A stretch of DNA of 64,000 bases from Sphaerisporangium krabiense (GTDB lineage Bacteria > Actinomycetota > Actinomycetes > Streptosporangiales > Streptosporangiaceae): NCBI RefSeq assembly GCF_014200435.1, contig NZ_JACHBR010000001.1, positions 992,001-1,056,000 on the forward strand. Direction: 5' to 3'. The position numbers were made by a program, and so were the translations under genes. Position 1 is the first letter of the stretch, and each line of letters begins with the position of its first letter. Below the pieces are notes generated by a model that worked only from the letters and a program-made list of their open reading frames with translations, made no database searches and was not told the DNA's origin. Shown here piece after piece: positions 1 to 9,165 of this stretch.

Positions 1-1
1 C

Positions 2-328
2 GCGGCCGGCGTCCAGGACTTCGCCCAACGTGCGAAGGCCGGACGTCTGCGACAGGACGAGCTCGAAGGCGGCTCCCTCAGCATCACCAACCTCGGGATG
101 TACGGTACCGAAGAGTTCGACGCCATCATCAATCCGCCGCAAGCGGCGATTCTGGCAGTGGGCGCGGCGCGGCAGGAACCTGTCGTCACGAAGGGCAGGT
201 TGACGGTCGGCACCGTGATCCGGGTGACGCTCTCCGTCGATCATCGCCCGGTGGACGGTGTGGTGGCCGCGCAGTGGATGAAGGCTTTCGTGTCGCTCGT
301 GGAGAACCCCTTGCGGACGTTCGTCTGA
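2..328 (+). CDS. 2-oxoacid dehydrogenase acyltransferase (E2), C-terminal part
   Basis: This is the 3-prime end of an acyltransferase gene; its start lies before the window. The frame is open from base 2 and encodes 108 residues of the catalytic domain of lipoyl-dependent E2 enzymes (PDH, KGDH or BCKDH type), including the conserved stretch SITNLGMYG, then INPPQAAILAVGA, and the active-site motif DHRPVDG. In this family the His of that motif acts as general base during acyl transfer from lipoamide to CoA. The family is certain; which 2-oxoacid complex it serves cannot be told from this fragment. No partner E1 or E3 gene follows it. Confidence 0.93.
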   Translation, partial: AAGVQDFAQRAKAGRLRQDELEGGSLSITNLGMYGTEEFDAIINPPQAAILAVGAARQEPVVTKGRLTVGTVIRVTLSVDHRPVDGVVAAQWMKAFVSLVENPLRTFV

Positions 329-555
329 TGCGAACAAACCACGTCGCCGGGCCGACCTCGGACGCTCGCACGGTACCGAACTGCCTGGCGCGGCACCTGC
401 CCTTGCGGTTCTGGCACAGCAGCCCGGAAAGGCGGGCTTTGTGGAGGCCTTGTCCGTGGTCCGGTACCTGCGCGATCACGTAGGAGCTGGACGAGTCGCA
501 TGCGCTTAGCGCCGATGAGCAGCGGCTCACCCGAAACGATCGCAGCCGTGATTCG

Positions 556-1752
556 TCAGACGAGTGTCTCGGCCAGCCAGTCCGCGATGTAGGAAGTGGT
601 GAAGGTCGGGTTGTCGAAGCCCACATGCTCCACGCCGCCCTCTTCAGGGGTGACGATGTGCAGTTCGCGCCGTGAGCTGTTCACCGCGGCGTCGTACTGC
701 TTCTGGGCGAAGAGGGCAGGAATCTGGCGATCGTTCGATCCGTGAATCACCAGGAACGGCATCGTGATCCGGTGACTGTGCTCGGCCATGCTCATGGTTG
801 CCGCGAACGGCGGGAAGTCCTCGGGAGTCTTCAGGCCGAACACCCAGGCGATGTGCTCGGCGAAGTGCGGCACCGATGGTTCGGTCCCCTGACCGCTCTC
901 CTGCCTGTATGCACCGAGCTCAGGCCATGAGTAGATCGCGCCCCAGGCAACGCATGCTTTGAAACGTGATTCGAAAGCGGCGGCACGTGGCGCGTAATAG
1001 CCACCGAGTGACCAGCCGACCACGCCGCACCGGCCGGCATCGCAGTCGTCGCGCGAGGCAAGATAGTCGAGGCCGGCGCCGCCGTACTTCTCGCTCTGAT
1101 AGGAGCCGGTCATGCCGCGCAGCCGGAGAGCTTCACCGGAGCCGGGATGGTCCATGATCAGTGTAGAGATGCCACGCTTGGCGAGCTTTTGCGCGAGCCC
1201 ATTCCCGTAGACCATCTCCTTGGTCGAGTCGAGCCCGTTGAACTCCACCACGCATGGTCGCGGGCCGTCGCCCTCTCCGCGGACGAAGAGCCCGGGAAAG
1301 CTGGTCTCCCGGCCGTTGGCGCTGTACGGGATCTCGACGAACTCGCAGTTCTCGCGCTCGAATTCGACGCTTCGACGGAAGGTGTCGATCACCTTGCGGT
1401 ACAGGTCCTGCCGCCCCGCCGCGCCTGGCCGCTGCATGCGTTCCGCGGTCAGGTAATAGGTGGAGGCACGGCCGAGCTTTTCGCCGGCTGAGATCAGGTG
1501 GCCTGCCTCCTCATCGACCTTTGCCTGTTGGACCAGGCGGTCAGCGACCGTGCACCAGGCCGCGAGGAATGCCGCGGTCGCCGATTCGTCGTTCCCCTCG
1601 GCTTTCGCGGCCTCTACGAGGGGGCGGCACATCTGATCGATCTCGCCGATGCGGGCTCCCGAGACGATCGCGTGGTTGACCGCCATGTTCCAGACGTAGT
1701 TGCCGGCAAAGTATTCGAACACCGCGTAGTCCGTCCTGATAACGAAGATCAC
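556..1752 (-). CDS. alpha/beta hydrolase of the FrsA / pseudooxynicotine-hydrolase type
   Basis: A cytoplasmic alpha/beta hydrolase of about 398 residues with a helical N-terminal lid of some 120 residues, as in 2,6-dihydroxypseudooxynicotine hydrolase and FrsA-like proteins. The nucleophile sits in GWSLGGYY, the acid is probably the Asp of HGSNDRQIP and the base the His of EHVGFDN near the C-terminus. These relatives cleave C-C or ester bonds; the substrate here is unknown. The start is uncertain: I use a GTG just before the FEYFAGNYVWN segment, but no good ribosome site is visible, and an ATG at 1824 would add 24 low-complexity residues. The gene stands alone. Confidence 0.8.
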   Translation of the reverse strand: MIFVIRTDYAVFEYFAGNYVWNMAVNHAIVSGARIGEIDQMCRPLVEAAKAEGNDESATAAFLAAWCTVADRLVQQAKVDEEAGHLISAGEKLGRASTYYLTAERMQRPGAAGRQDLYRKVIDTFRRSVEFERENCEFVEIPYSANGRETSFPGLFVRGEGDGPRPCVVEFNGLDSTKEMVYGNGLAQKLAKRGISTLIMDHPGSGEALRLRGMTGSYQSEKYGGAGLDYLASRDDCDAGRCGVVGWSLGGYYAPRAAAFESRFKACVAWGAIYSWPELGAYRQESGQGTEPSVPHFAEHIAWVFGLKTPEDFPPFAATMSMAEHSHRITMPFLVIHGSNDRQIPALFAQKQYDAAVNSSRRELHIVTPEEGGVEHVGFDNPTFTTSYIADWLAETLV

Positions 1753-2022
1753 CAAGCCCAGGCGTACGCCTGCGGCAAGCCGTCGCAGACCCGGGTCACC
1801 CCAGTGTCGCCGCAGCGGGACCATCCGCCGGCCAGAACTCGGCCACCTGATGGTACGTCGACGAGGCCGGGGCGGAGGAGTACCGCGTGGCTACTTACAG
1901 ACCGCTTGACCCACGGCGAGTGGTCTGCCCCCGTGGCGAAGACCCGGCGATGCTTTCGACTGCCGGCCTTCGACCTCGTCGATGCCTTTCGCGTATCCCG
2001 GTCGCTTCCGCCTGGTCTGATG

Positions 2023-2400
2023 TCATACAGGCGTGAACGGAGTCCAGGTGATGGCGAACACGGCGACCAGCAGCAGCGGAAGGATCTGCACCAACGCGAT
2101 GTCCCTTCGGTGGCGCCGCCACGCCACGGCGGCGATCACCAGCAGGATCAGGGTCACGGTCGCCGATGACGTGTAGGCGACACCAGAACGGAAACTCATT
2201 TCCGCCGACCATTCGGCGGGAGTCGGGTCTGCCCGCCCGTCACACCACACACTGGCTCCGTCACAGAGCTCCCCTCGCGAGTGAGCACTGCTTATGATCC
2301 ATCCCGCCATCACCAGAAGGAGCAGGTCTCCGAGCAGAACCGTGCTCAGCGTCACAACCCGCTTGGTCGCTGGTACTCCCCCGGTTCCTTGATCCCTCAT
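2023..2400 (-). CDS. small membrane protein, function unknown
   Basis: A 125-residue protein with three predicted membrane segments: roughly residues 15-38 (VVTLSTVLLGDLLLLVMAGW), 75-93 (TSSATVTLILLVIAAVAW) and 101-118 (LVQILPLLLVAVFAITW). The loop between the first two holds two Cys residues (ELCDGASVWCDG) and would face outward if the N-terminus is inside. The open frame continues upstream, but that part reads as random GC-rich sequence, so I start at the ATG followed by RDQGTGG. I recognise no family. It faces the secreted peptide gene at 2780 divergently. Confidence 0.6.
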   Translation of the reverse strand: MRDQGTGGVPATKRVVTLSTVLLGDLLLLVMAGWIISSAHSRGELCDGASVWCDGRADPTPAEWSAEMSFRSGVAYTSSATVTLILLVIAAVAWRRHRRDIALVQILPLLLVAVFAITWTPFTPV

Positions 2401-2779
2401 CCTGAGATCGTACGGAAGAGATGCCTCTGCCGGGGGCGCTCCAACTCCAGGATGATCTGAGAGAAGGACCGGCCCTGCCGGGATGGGGGCCGGCCGATGT
2501 CGGCGGTCGCACCACGCCCTCACACGTCGCCGATGTGTCGTAGGTCGTGAAGGTTCGTTCCGGGTCGCTCGGGACGGCGACGACGTGCGTCCAGCGGGTG
2601 AGCGCTCTCCGTCCGAGCCACCGGCGGTCACGACGGTAAAGGGCGGGCAAGCATCTGGCCCGTGCATCATTCGGAGTAGGGCGGATGGTTCGTGGCGGGG
2701 TATGGGGCTAATGTCACTGATATGCATCCGACGTATCCTCCCGTCTCCAAGTGATACGAGAGGGCAGGTGTGCCACCGA
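2401..2779. other. divergent intergenic region
   Basis: No gene is supported here. It must hold the promoters for the membrane protein gene to the left and the secreted peptide gene to the right. The half next to the peptide gene is clearly less GC-rich. I see no convincing inverted repeat. Confidence 0.5.
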
Positions 2780-3157
2780 ATGATTCGTCACCGCGCGGAG
2801 AAACCGCGGACTTCGATGGGCATGAGGGTGTGGTCGGCCATGCCTGCTGTCATTTTGATCTTGGCAGCGGGCGTTCTGGCCTCTTCCCCTGCAAGCGCGG
2901 ACATTGCGGCGATCGCAGAGCACTCCAGAGCCACGTCAACCGACGATCACGGCCCCATCAATATCAACTTGCACGTCGGAAACGGCACCCGCAACAAGAG
3001 TGACATGAGAATCTTCAACATGACCACTCAGCACGGACTGCAGAACGTGACCAGCACCAACGTGAGCGGATTGAGCAATATTCGAAGTTATTCCTGCAGA
3101 AAGACCTCCCGCCTCTGCAACATCTTCCAGAGGCACCGACACCACCATCGCCGATAG
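2780..3157 (+). CDS. small secreted Asn-rich protein
   Basis: A 125-residue precursor with a classical signal peptide: basic start (MIRHRAEKPR), a hydrophobic core (AVILILAAGVLASS) and a likely cleavage after SPASA. The mature part of about 85 residues is rich in Asn, Ser and Thr, with repeated N-x-S/T triplets (NGTRNKS, NMT, NVT, NVS), two Cys 7 apart close to the C-terminus (SYSCRKTSRLCNIF) and a basic His/Arg tail (RHRHHHRR). Codon use is less GC-rich than in neighbouring genes. No family is recognised. The ATG at 2780 was chosen because it gives a complete signal peptide; an ATG at 2816 would also keep one. A hairpin follows the stop codon directly. Confidence 0.62.
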   Translation: MIRHRAEKPRTSMGMRVWSAMPAVILILAAGVLASSPASADIAAIAEHSRATSTDDHGPININLHVGNGTRNKSDMRIFNMTTQHGLQNVTSTNVSGLSNIRSYSCRKTSRLCNIFQRHRHHHRR

Positions 3158-3173
3158 ACCGTCGACTTCAGCC

Positions 3174-3199
3174 CTTGCTCCTCATTCCTGAGGAGCAAG
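3174..3199. terminator. bidirectional hairpin terminator
   Basis: A perfect 11-bp inverted repeat, CTTGCTCCTCA with loop TTCC and TGAGGAGCAAG, lies between the convergent secreted-peptide and GNAT genes and overlaps the stop codon of the latter. Confidence 0.75.
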
Positions 3200-3742
3200 C
3201 CGAACATGAACGTGTCCATCGTGGAGGAACGGTGGTCGAGCAGGAACAATCTCTTCCAGGACGTACCCACACTTTTGCGCCACTCGACAGGAAGCGTAGT
3301 TGTCCACCTGGTGGAGCAACTTAAGACATTCCAATCCTTGCGGCGCAAACGTCTCAAAAGCCCAGGTCGTCAGCGGCTCAAGGGCCCGGCCGGCGATACC
3401 CCGTCCGCGTGCCGTGCGAGTGGTCCAATAACCCACTTCGGCGGAATTCCCGCCGGTGACGCGGCCCTTCAATACCACATTGGCCACCAGGCGAGGGCGA
3501 TCACTTTCCCCCCTCGACTCCACCACGGCGAAGCTCAGCCGGTCGCCGTCATTCCACCCTTTCCTTTGCAGCTCCACCCACCGACGGGCATCCTGCTCAT
3601 CGGTGACGTGAAACCTGGTCCATTGGCGCATGACGGGGTCACGGTAGGCGTCGATCAGCTCAGGGACGTCATCTTCTGTCCAGAGCCGGAGCAAGAGAGA
3701 GGAACCCTCTTCGTCTGGAGGGCCGTGGAGCACGACAGTCAT
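3182..3742 (-). CDS. GNAT-family N-acetyltransferase
   Basis: A 186-residue acetyltransferase of the RimJ/RimL-like branch, which transfers acetyl from acetyl-CoA to an amine. Family signs are LLLRLWTEDDVPELIDAYRDP at the N-terminus, the strand-4 segment AEVGYWTTRTARGRGIAGRAL, which carries the acetyl-CoA pyrophosphate loop (R-G-R-G-I-A), and a C-terminal segment with NYASCRVAQKCGYVLEE. The ATG at 3742 is preceded by a good AAGGAGAG ribosome site; the open frame upstream of it is noise. The substrate is unknown. Confidence 0.85.
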   Translation of the reverse strand: MTVVLHGPPDEEGSSLLLRLWTEDDVPELIDAYRDPVMRQWTRFHVTDEQDARRWVELQRKGWNDGDRLSFAVVESRGESDRPRLVANVVLKGRVTGGNSAEVGYWTTRTARGRGIAGRALEPLTTWAFETFAPQGLECLKLLHQVDNYASCRVAQKCGYVLEEIVPARPPFLHDGHVHVRLAPQE

Positions 3743-4150
3743 GCCTCTCCTTGTCGCCTTCGCAATGGGATGTCCATCTTGCCCCTCCGATGGAGGCGGC
3801 AAATACGCGGCATGGATCCCGGTCCCGGCCTCAAGAGGCAGGGATTTCAGGGCTTGGCTTGTCCGGGCGATCGGCCTCTGTCCAGGGGACGGACATGACG
3901 TGGCCAAGCGGAGGTGGGGAGCAGGTCGGCCGATGACGGGGTGGACGTACTTCCGCTCGTGACGATCAGCCGGGGGCAGCGCCTCGGTGCGACCTCATCG
4001 AAGCCCGCGGCGCCAAGGGGGAGGTCGGGGGTGGCTGTGCGCGCGGTGGGTGACACCTGCCGCCACTTTCACTTTATAGCAGACCGGCGCGCCTCATGAG
4101 GCTTCGGAAAGTGGTTCATACTTGCCCCTCGCGAACCGACCGGACGAGCG
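3743..4150. other. divergent intergenic region upstream of rph
   Basis: No gene is supported in these 408 bases between the GNAT gene and rph. Rifamycin-inactivation genes are often preceded by a rifamycin-associated palindromic element. I did not find a convincing copy: the stretch around 4095-4112 (gaggcttcggaaagtgg) is only loosely palindromic. Confidence 0.4.
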
Positions 4151-6772
4151 ATGGGGGCAACGGAATTGGGTTACGTGACGGCTTTCCAGCAGATCGGCTC
4201 GACGGATGTCGCGGAGGTCGGCGGGAAGGGAGCGCACCTCGGTGAGCTCTCGCGGGTCGACGGCGTCCGCGTGCCGGACGGGTTCTGCGTCACGACGGAG
4301 GCCTTTCAGCGGGTCGTGGGCGAGGTGCCGTCGATCGGCGCTCAGCTCGACCTGCTGTCGCGCGTGACACCGGATGACCACGCGGCGATCCGCGCCCTGA
4401 GCGCGGACATCCGCCGTGTCGTCGAAGGCGTCACGGTGCCCGGCGATCTCGTGGCGGCGATCGGCGGAGCGCTCGCCCGGCTCGGGGAGGGCGACTCCTA
4501 CGCGGTGCGGTCCAGCGCGACGGCCGAGGACCTGCCGACCGCGTCCTTCGCCGGCCAGCAGGACTCGTACCTGAACGTCGTGGGCCTGGAGGAGATCCTT
4601 CTGCACGTCCGGCGGTGCTGGGCCTCGCTGTTCACCGAGCGGGCGGTGACCTACCGGTGCCGTAACGGCTACGACCACCGGAAGGTGCGGATGGCCGTGG
4701 TCGTCCAGCGGATGGTGTTCCCGGACGCGGCCGGGATCCTGTTCACCGCGGATCCCGTGACCTCGAACCGCAAGATCGCCACCGTGGAGGCCGGTTGGGG
4801 GCTGGGCGAGGCGCTCGTCTCCGGTCTGGTCGCCGGGGACGTCTACACGGTGCGCGACGACCAGGTCGTCGGCACGGCGATCGCCACCAAGCCGCGGTCC
4901 GTCCAGGCGTCGCCGGGAGGCGGGACCGAGGACGCGGCGATCGAGCCGGGGCGGCAGACACAGCCGGCTCTGACGGAGGAACAGGTTCTGCGCCTGGTGC
5001 GGCTGGGCCGGCGGATCGAGGCGCACTTCGGGCGGCCCCAGGACATCGAGTGGTGCCTGGCCGGCGACGACTTCCACATCGTCCAGAGCCGGGCGATCAC
5101 CACGCTGTTCCCCGTCCCCGAGACAGACGACCAGGAGAACCACGTCTACGTCTCCGTCGGTCACCAGCAGATGATGACCGACGCGATGAAGCCGCTGGGA
5201 CTGTCCGTGTGGCAGCTGACGACGCCACGGCCGATGCACGAGGCGGGCGGACGGTTGTTCGTCGACGTGGCCCCCATCCTCGCGACACCGGCGGGCCGCG
5301 CCATGCTCATCGGAACCCTGGGGAAGTCCGACCCGCTGATTCGGGACGCGCTCCAGTCGCTCCTGGACCGCGGCGACTTCATCCCCTCGATTTCGGAGGA
5401 GAATCCCGGCGCCGCGCCCGCCGGTGCTCCGGCCGCCCCGATCGAGACCGATCCGGCCGTCGTCACCGAGCTGATCCGAGACAGTGAGGCGTCCGTCGCC
5501 ACCCTGCGGCGCGAGATCCAGGCTCTGTCCGGGCCGGCGCTGCTCGACTTCATCCTGGCCGACATCGCGGAGTTGAAGCGCATCCTGTTCAGTCCGCGCA
5601 GCCATCAGGCGATCATGACGGGGATGGAGGCGGCCTGGTGGCTCAATGACCACCTGGAGACGTGGCTGGGCGAGAAGAACGCGGCCGACGTGCTCACGCA
5701 GTCCGTCGCCCACAACGTCACCTCGGAGATGGGGCTCGCACTCCTCGACGTCGCGGACGTGATCCGGCCGCACGCGGACGTCGTGGCGTTCCTGCACCGG
5801 GTCGTGGACGAAGGCCGCGAGGGCGACGGCTTCCTGGACGAGCTGGCGGGGCTGACGGGCGGACGGGAGGCACGCGACGCCATTCGCGGCTACCTCGACG
5901 AGTACGGCATGCGCTGCGCCGGCGAGATCGACATCACCAGAACCCGCTGGAGCGAGAATCCCGCCACGTTGATGCCCACCATTCTCGGCAATATCAAGAA
6001 CTTCGAGCCGGGCGCCGGCGAGCGACGTTTCGAACAAGGACGCGAGGAGTCACGACGGAAGGAGCAGGAGCTGCTGACGCGACTGCGCGCCCTGCCCGAC
6101 GGGGAGCAGAAGGCCGAGGAGACCAAGCGGATGATCGACCGCGTCCGCACCTTCGCGGGATACCGGGAATACCCCAAGTACGGCATGGTCAGCCGCTACT
6201 TCGCCTACAAGCAGGCATTGCTGCGGGAGGCCGATCGACTCGTCAGGTCCGGCACCCTGCGCGAGAAAGAGGACATCTTCTTCCTCAGGTTCCAGGAATT
6301 GCAGGAAGTGGTGCGCACCAACAAGGTGGACGCCGAACTCGTCCGGGAAAGGCGGGAGGCGTTCCGCACGTACGAGGCGCTCACCCCGCCCCGGATCCTC
6401 ACATCGGACGGCGAGGTCGTCACCGGCCGCTACCGGCGTGACGACGCCCCGCCCGGCGCGCTGCCCGGCCTCCCCGTCTCCGCCGGCACCGTCGAGGGCC
6501 GTGCCCGCGTCGTCACGGACATGGCGCGGGCCGACCTCGAGCCGGGCGACATCCTGGTCACCGCCTACACCGACCCCAGCTGGACCCCCCTGTTCGTCGG
6601 CGTCGCCGGACTGGTGACGGAGGTGGGCGGCCTCATGACACACGGAGCGGTGATCGCCCGCGAGTACGGCCTGCCGGCCGTCGTGGGCGTGGAGCAGGCC
6701 ACCCGGCTGATCCGGGACGGTCAGCGGATCCGCGTCCACGGAACCGAGGGCTACGTCGAGATCCTCGCCTGA
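4151..6772 (+). CDS. rph: rifampicin (rifamycin) phosphotransferase
   Basis: This 873-residue protein inactivates rifamycins by transferring the beta-phosphate of ATP to the C21 hydroxyl of the ansa bridge, releasing AMP and phosphate. It has the three-part layout of the family: an N-terminal ATP-binding domain (VGGKGAHLGELSR near residue 25, SYAVRSSATAEDLPTASFAGQQ near 120), a rifamycin-binding middle domain, and a C-terminal swivelling phosphohistidine domain with GGLMTHGAVIAREYGLP, where His831 is the expected phospho-acceptor. The length matches known RPH enzymes (about 865). Unrelated PEP synthases share the first and last domains but not the middle one. The ATG at 4151 has a weak GGACGAG site upstream. 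Rifamycin resistance is the expected phenotype. Confidence 0.93.
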   Translation: MGATELGYVTAFQQIGSTDVAEVGGKGAHLGELSRVDGVRVPDGFCVTTEAFQRVVGEVPSIGAQLDLLSRVTPDDHAAIRALSADIRRVVEGVTVPGDLVAAIGGALARLGEGDSYAVRSSATAEDLPTASFAGQQDSYLNVVGLEEILLHVRRCWASLFTERAVTYRCRNGYDHRKVRMAVVVQRMVFPDAAGILFTADPVTSNRKIATVEAGWGLGEALVSGLVAGDVYTVRDDQVVGTAIATKPRSVQASPGGGTEDAAIEPGRQTQPALTEEQVLRLVRLGRRIEAHFGRPQDIEWCLAGDDFHIVQSRAITTLFPVPETDDQENHVYVSVGHQQMMTDAMKPLGLSVWQLTTPRPMHEAGGRLFVDVAPILATPAGRAMLIGTLGKSDPLIRDALQSLLDRGDFIPSISEENPGAAPAGAPAAPIETDPAVVTELIRDSEASVATLRREIQALSGPALLDFILADIAELKRILFSPRSHQAIMTGMEAAWWLNDHLETWLGEKNAADVLTQSVAHNVTSEMGLALLDVADVIRPHADVVAFLHRVVDEGREGDGFLDELAGLTGGREARDAIRGYLDEYGMRCAGEIDITRTRWSENPATLMPTILGNIKNFEPGAGERRFEQGREESRRKEQELLTRLRALPDGEQKAEETKRMIDRVRTFAGYREYPKYGMVSRYFAYKQALLREADRLVRSGTLREKEDIFFLRFQELQEVVRTNKVDAELVRERREAFRTYEALTPPRILTSDGEVVTGRYRRDDAPPGALPGLPVSAGTVEGRARVVTDMARADLEPGDILVTAYTDPSWTPLFVGVAGLVTEVGGLMTHGAVIAREYGLPAVVGVEQATRLIRDGQRIRVHGTEGYVEILA

Positions 6773-6860
6773 GCCATCCCGTCGGCAGGGTCGAGGGGTG
6801 CGTTCGGGCCGCCTCGCGCCCGGACGCGATCCGATGGCCTTCATGTTCGCGGGGATGGAC

Positions 6861-6892
6861 CCCTGCGGGCGACCGTGCGGCCGCCCGCGGGG
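6861..6892. terminator. hairpin terminator between rph and the amine oxidase
   Basis: An 11-bp stem (CCCTGCGGGCG against CGCCCGCGGGG, one G-T pair) with a 10-nt loop lies in the gap between the two convergent genes and can serve both. Confidence 0.7.
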
Positions 6893-6931
6893 AGTGCCCC
6901 CCGGCCACCGGTACCTGTCTGTCCTCGCCGC

Positions 6932-8875
6932 TCAGTCGGCGTGGTGAGGGTGGCCCTCGCAGTGGTCGGTCGTGGTGGCGGGGACGTTGAGGGTGGGGTT
7001 GCGGTCGAAGAAGCCGTAGGGCGTCAAGGAGAAGCGGACGTGGTCGACCGGCATCACCGGCCAGTCCTCGGGGCGCGGGAAGTGGGTCACGCCGAAGGTG
7101 TGCCACAGGACGACGTCCTCGCCGTCCAGGGGACGGTCGCCCGCGACGTACGCCGGCAGGCCGTCGCCGCCGGGGTTCTGGTTGACGAACTCGCCGGCCG
7201 CGTACCGCTCCTCGGGCGCGTACCGGGTGACCCACAGGTCCCGGGTGGTGAACGCCGCCCGCGCGGCGATCGACGAGGAGGGGTCGGCCAGCAGCGTCGG
7301 GTTCTGCTCGGCGCGCAGGACGTAGCCGGTCGGCCGGCCGAGCCGGTTGGTGCGCTCGGTGCTCACGACGTGCCAGGTCCGCCCGACCGAGGCGTCCGCG
7401 CTGCGCACCCCCTCGGCCTCGCTCGTGATCCGGGTCCTGGCGTAGCTGAAGGCGTTGCCGTACGGGTTCTCCGGCGAGACCGGCACCCGGACCGCGTCGA
7501 CCTCCTCGACCGCGTTGCGGACGCCGTCGACCATCATGTCGAGGCGAGCGCTGAACAGGTGCTGGTGGAACGGGGCGCCGAGGCCCGGGGCCACCTCGCT
7601 GGCGTAGGGCCACTCTTCCAGCCCGCGGTAGGCCGAGGTGAAGAGGATGCCGGTGAGCTTGGCCTCGCACTCGATCCTGCCGTCGAGGTAGAGGTACCAG
7701 TAGAAGCCGTAGTCGTAGTTGCCGACCGTGGTGAAGAACGAGATCACCAGGCGGCGCTGGCGGCGGACCTCGGCCGAGTTCGGGGTGTAGATGTCGGTGT
7801 GCTTCCAGAGCGTGCCGTAGTCCTCCTCGTGCAGGCAGATCGCGTTGGGGATCCGCTGCACGTCGCCGGCCTCGTCGGCCAGGTCGACATCGACGTAGTG
7901 GATCTCGCCGAGGCAGTCGCAGCCCAGGGTGAGCGAGTTCGCGAACCGGCCGAAGAGGTACTCGCCGGTGTCGAAGTAGTTCTGCCAGAACCGGACCGGC
8001 GCCGGGTCGCCGTACGGCACCACCATCTCGGCGATGGAGGCGCGGTAGACGATCGGACGGACCTCGCCGTCGTGGTCGGGGTCGGCGTAGGCCAGGTGGT
8101 GGAGCACCAGGCCCTCGCGGGCGTCGAACCCGAAGTTGAAGGACCAGTTCGCCCAGGTGATCCGGTCGCCTTCGACCTGGAACGACGGCCCGTCGGGCTG
8201 GGTGATCTCGATGGGCCGGAGGGTCTCCAACGGCGCCGGGCGCCCCTGCGGGAGGTGGAACCTGCTCGGCTCCTCCGGCAGCGGGAAGACGCCGACGTCG
8301 ATGACCTCGGTCGCCTTTCTCCCAACGAGGTCGACGTAGGCGCTCAGCCCGTCCACCGGGTGCGCCCAGATGTGATCGTCGGGGGCGAGGGCGGCGAAGC
8401 AGAGCACCCGGATGATCCGCCTGCCCTCCTCGCCGGGCAGGTCGAAGGCGCCGGCGGAGAGCGGCGCGCATCTCACGTGCTCCGGGGTCAGGCCGCGCTT
8501 GGCGAGCGCGTCGACCCAGGCCGGCTCCTCGGCGAGGATCCCGTCGACCGACACGAACTCCTCGACCAGGATCGGCATCCCGCCGTGGGCGCCGTCGACC
8601 TCGGCGATCGCGGCGACCGCTCCTGCGGTGAGGTCGACGGTCACGTCCCGGGCGGCGCCGGTCGCGGTGTCGAGCAGCAGCACCCGCGCCCGGCGGTCGG
8701 GCCTCGGCCCGGTGCCGGCCCGGAACGCGAGCACCTCCTGCTTGTGCGGCTCCAGCAGGCCGACGTAGACGAAGCGGACGCTCTCGCCGGCGAGGCCCGC
8801 CTCGCGCACCAGGGCGGTGGTGCGTTCGATCTCGGTCGCGGTGAGGCTGGAAACCGGGGTGGTCACGGTGGTCAT
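6932..8875 (-). CDS. copper-containing primary amine oxidase
   Basis: A 647-residue topaquinone enzyme that oxidises primary amines to aldehydes, releasing ammonia and hydrogen peroxide. Key residues are visible: Tyr387 in VGNYDYG, which becomes topaquinone; Asp302 in YFDTGEY, the catalytic base; copper ligands His437 and His439 in FHQHLF; and the third copper His in GVTHFPRPEDWPVMP near residue 600. Its length matches Arthrobacter phenylethylamine and histamine oxidases. No signal peptide, so probably cytoplasmic. The start MTTVTTPV follows GGATCC with only a weak ribosome site. A permease fragment lies directly upstream on the same strand, suggesting an ancestral uptake-plus-oxidation unit. 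Confidence 0.95.
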   Translation of the reverse strand: MTTVTTPVSSLTATEIERTTALVREAGLAGESVRFVYVGLLEPHKQEVLAFRAGTGPRPDRRARVLLLDTATGAARDVTVDLTAGAVAAIAEVDGAHGGMPILVEEFVSVDGILAEEPAWVDALAKRGLTPEHVRCAPLSAGAFDLPGEEGRRIIRVLCFAALAPDDHIWAHPVDGLSAYVDLVGRKATEVIDVGVFPLPEEPSRFHLPQGRPAPLETLRPIEITQPDGPSFQVEGDRITWANWSFNFGFDAREGLVLHHLAYADPDHDGEVRPIVYRASIAEMVVPYGDPAPVRFWQNYFDTGEYLFGRFANSLTLGCDCLGEIHYVDVDLADEAGDVQRIPNAICLHEEDYGTLWKHTDIYTPNSAEVRRQRRLVISFFTTVGNYDYGFYWYLYLDGRIECEAKLTGILFTSAYRGLEEWPYASEVAPGLGAPFHQHLFSARLDMMVDGVRNAVEEVDAVRVPVSPENPYGNAFSYARTRITSEAEGVRSADASVGRTWHVVSTERTNRLGRPTGYVLRAEQNPTLLADPSSSIAARAAFTTRDLWVTRYAPEERYAAGEFVNQNPGGDGLPAYVAGDRPLDGEDVVLWHTFGVTHFPRPEDWPVMPVDHVRFSLTPYGFFDRNPTLNVPATTTDHCEGHPHHAD

Positions 8876-8954
8876 GGGATCCTCTCTCGGGGGACCGCGT
8901 CGTGCCGCTCGGCTCGACGCTCTCGACGACCGTCGCGGAGGCCATGGGCCGCCC

Positions 8955-9165
8955 GGCGCGCAGCGAACCGGGGCTTGGACGAGTGGTCTTCGACGCCCAT
9001 CACGAACTCCCAGCCGGTGAAGGTGCAGAAGAGTGCGATCATGATGACCGCGGCGCAGATGGCCCGCGGGATGGTGCCGGGTCCTTGGCCTCGTCTCGGT
9101 GAACCGCCGCCGACGCGAAGCCGACGAGGGTGAACATCAGCCCCAGTGCGGGGGAGCCGTGACCG
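8955..9165 (-). pseudogene. decayed fragment of an APC-type amino acid/amine permease
   Basis: Translation of the minus strand gives two adjoining pieces in different frames. The first reads ALGLMFTLVGFASAAVHRDEAKDP and the second TIPRAICAAVIMIALFCTFTGWEF, which join across a small deletion near 9070. Together they match the APC-permease signature GFESAAxLGEEAKDPxRTIPRAI that precedes a membrane helix. Only about 50 residues survive out of roughly 450-500, without start or stop. It lies immediately upstream of the amine oxidase, where actinomycetes often carry an intact permease gene. Confidence 0.6.

Noticed and set aside
4023-4150. Rifamycin-associated palindromic element before rph
   Set aside because: I looked for it because it often precedes rph genes, but no clear palindrome of that type is visible.
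4094-6037. Long minus-strand open frame opposite rph (647 codons)
   Set aside because: It mirrors the GC-rich third positions of rph, has no recognisable domain, and rph itself is certain.
6875-9133. Long plus-strand open frame (752 codons) opposite the amine oxidase
   Set aside because: Composition is Arg/Gly/Val-rich noise; the amine oxidase on the other strand carries every family motif.
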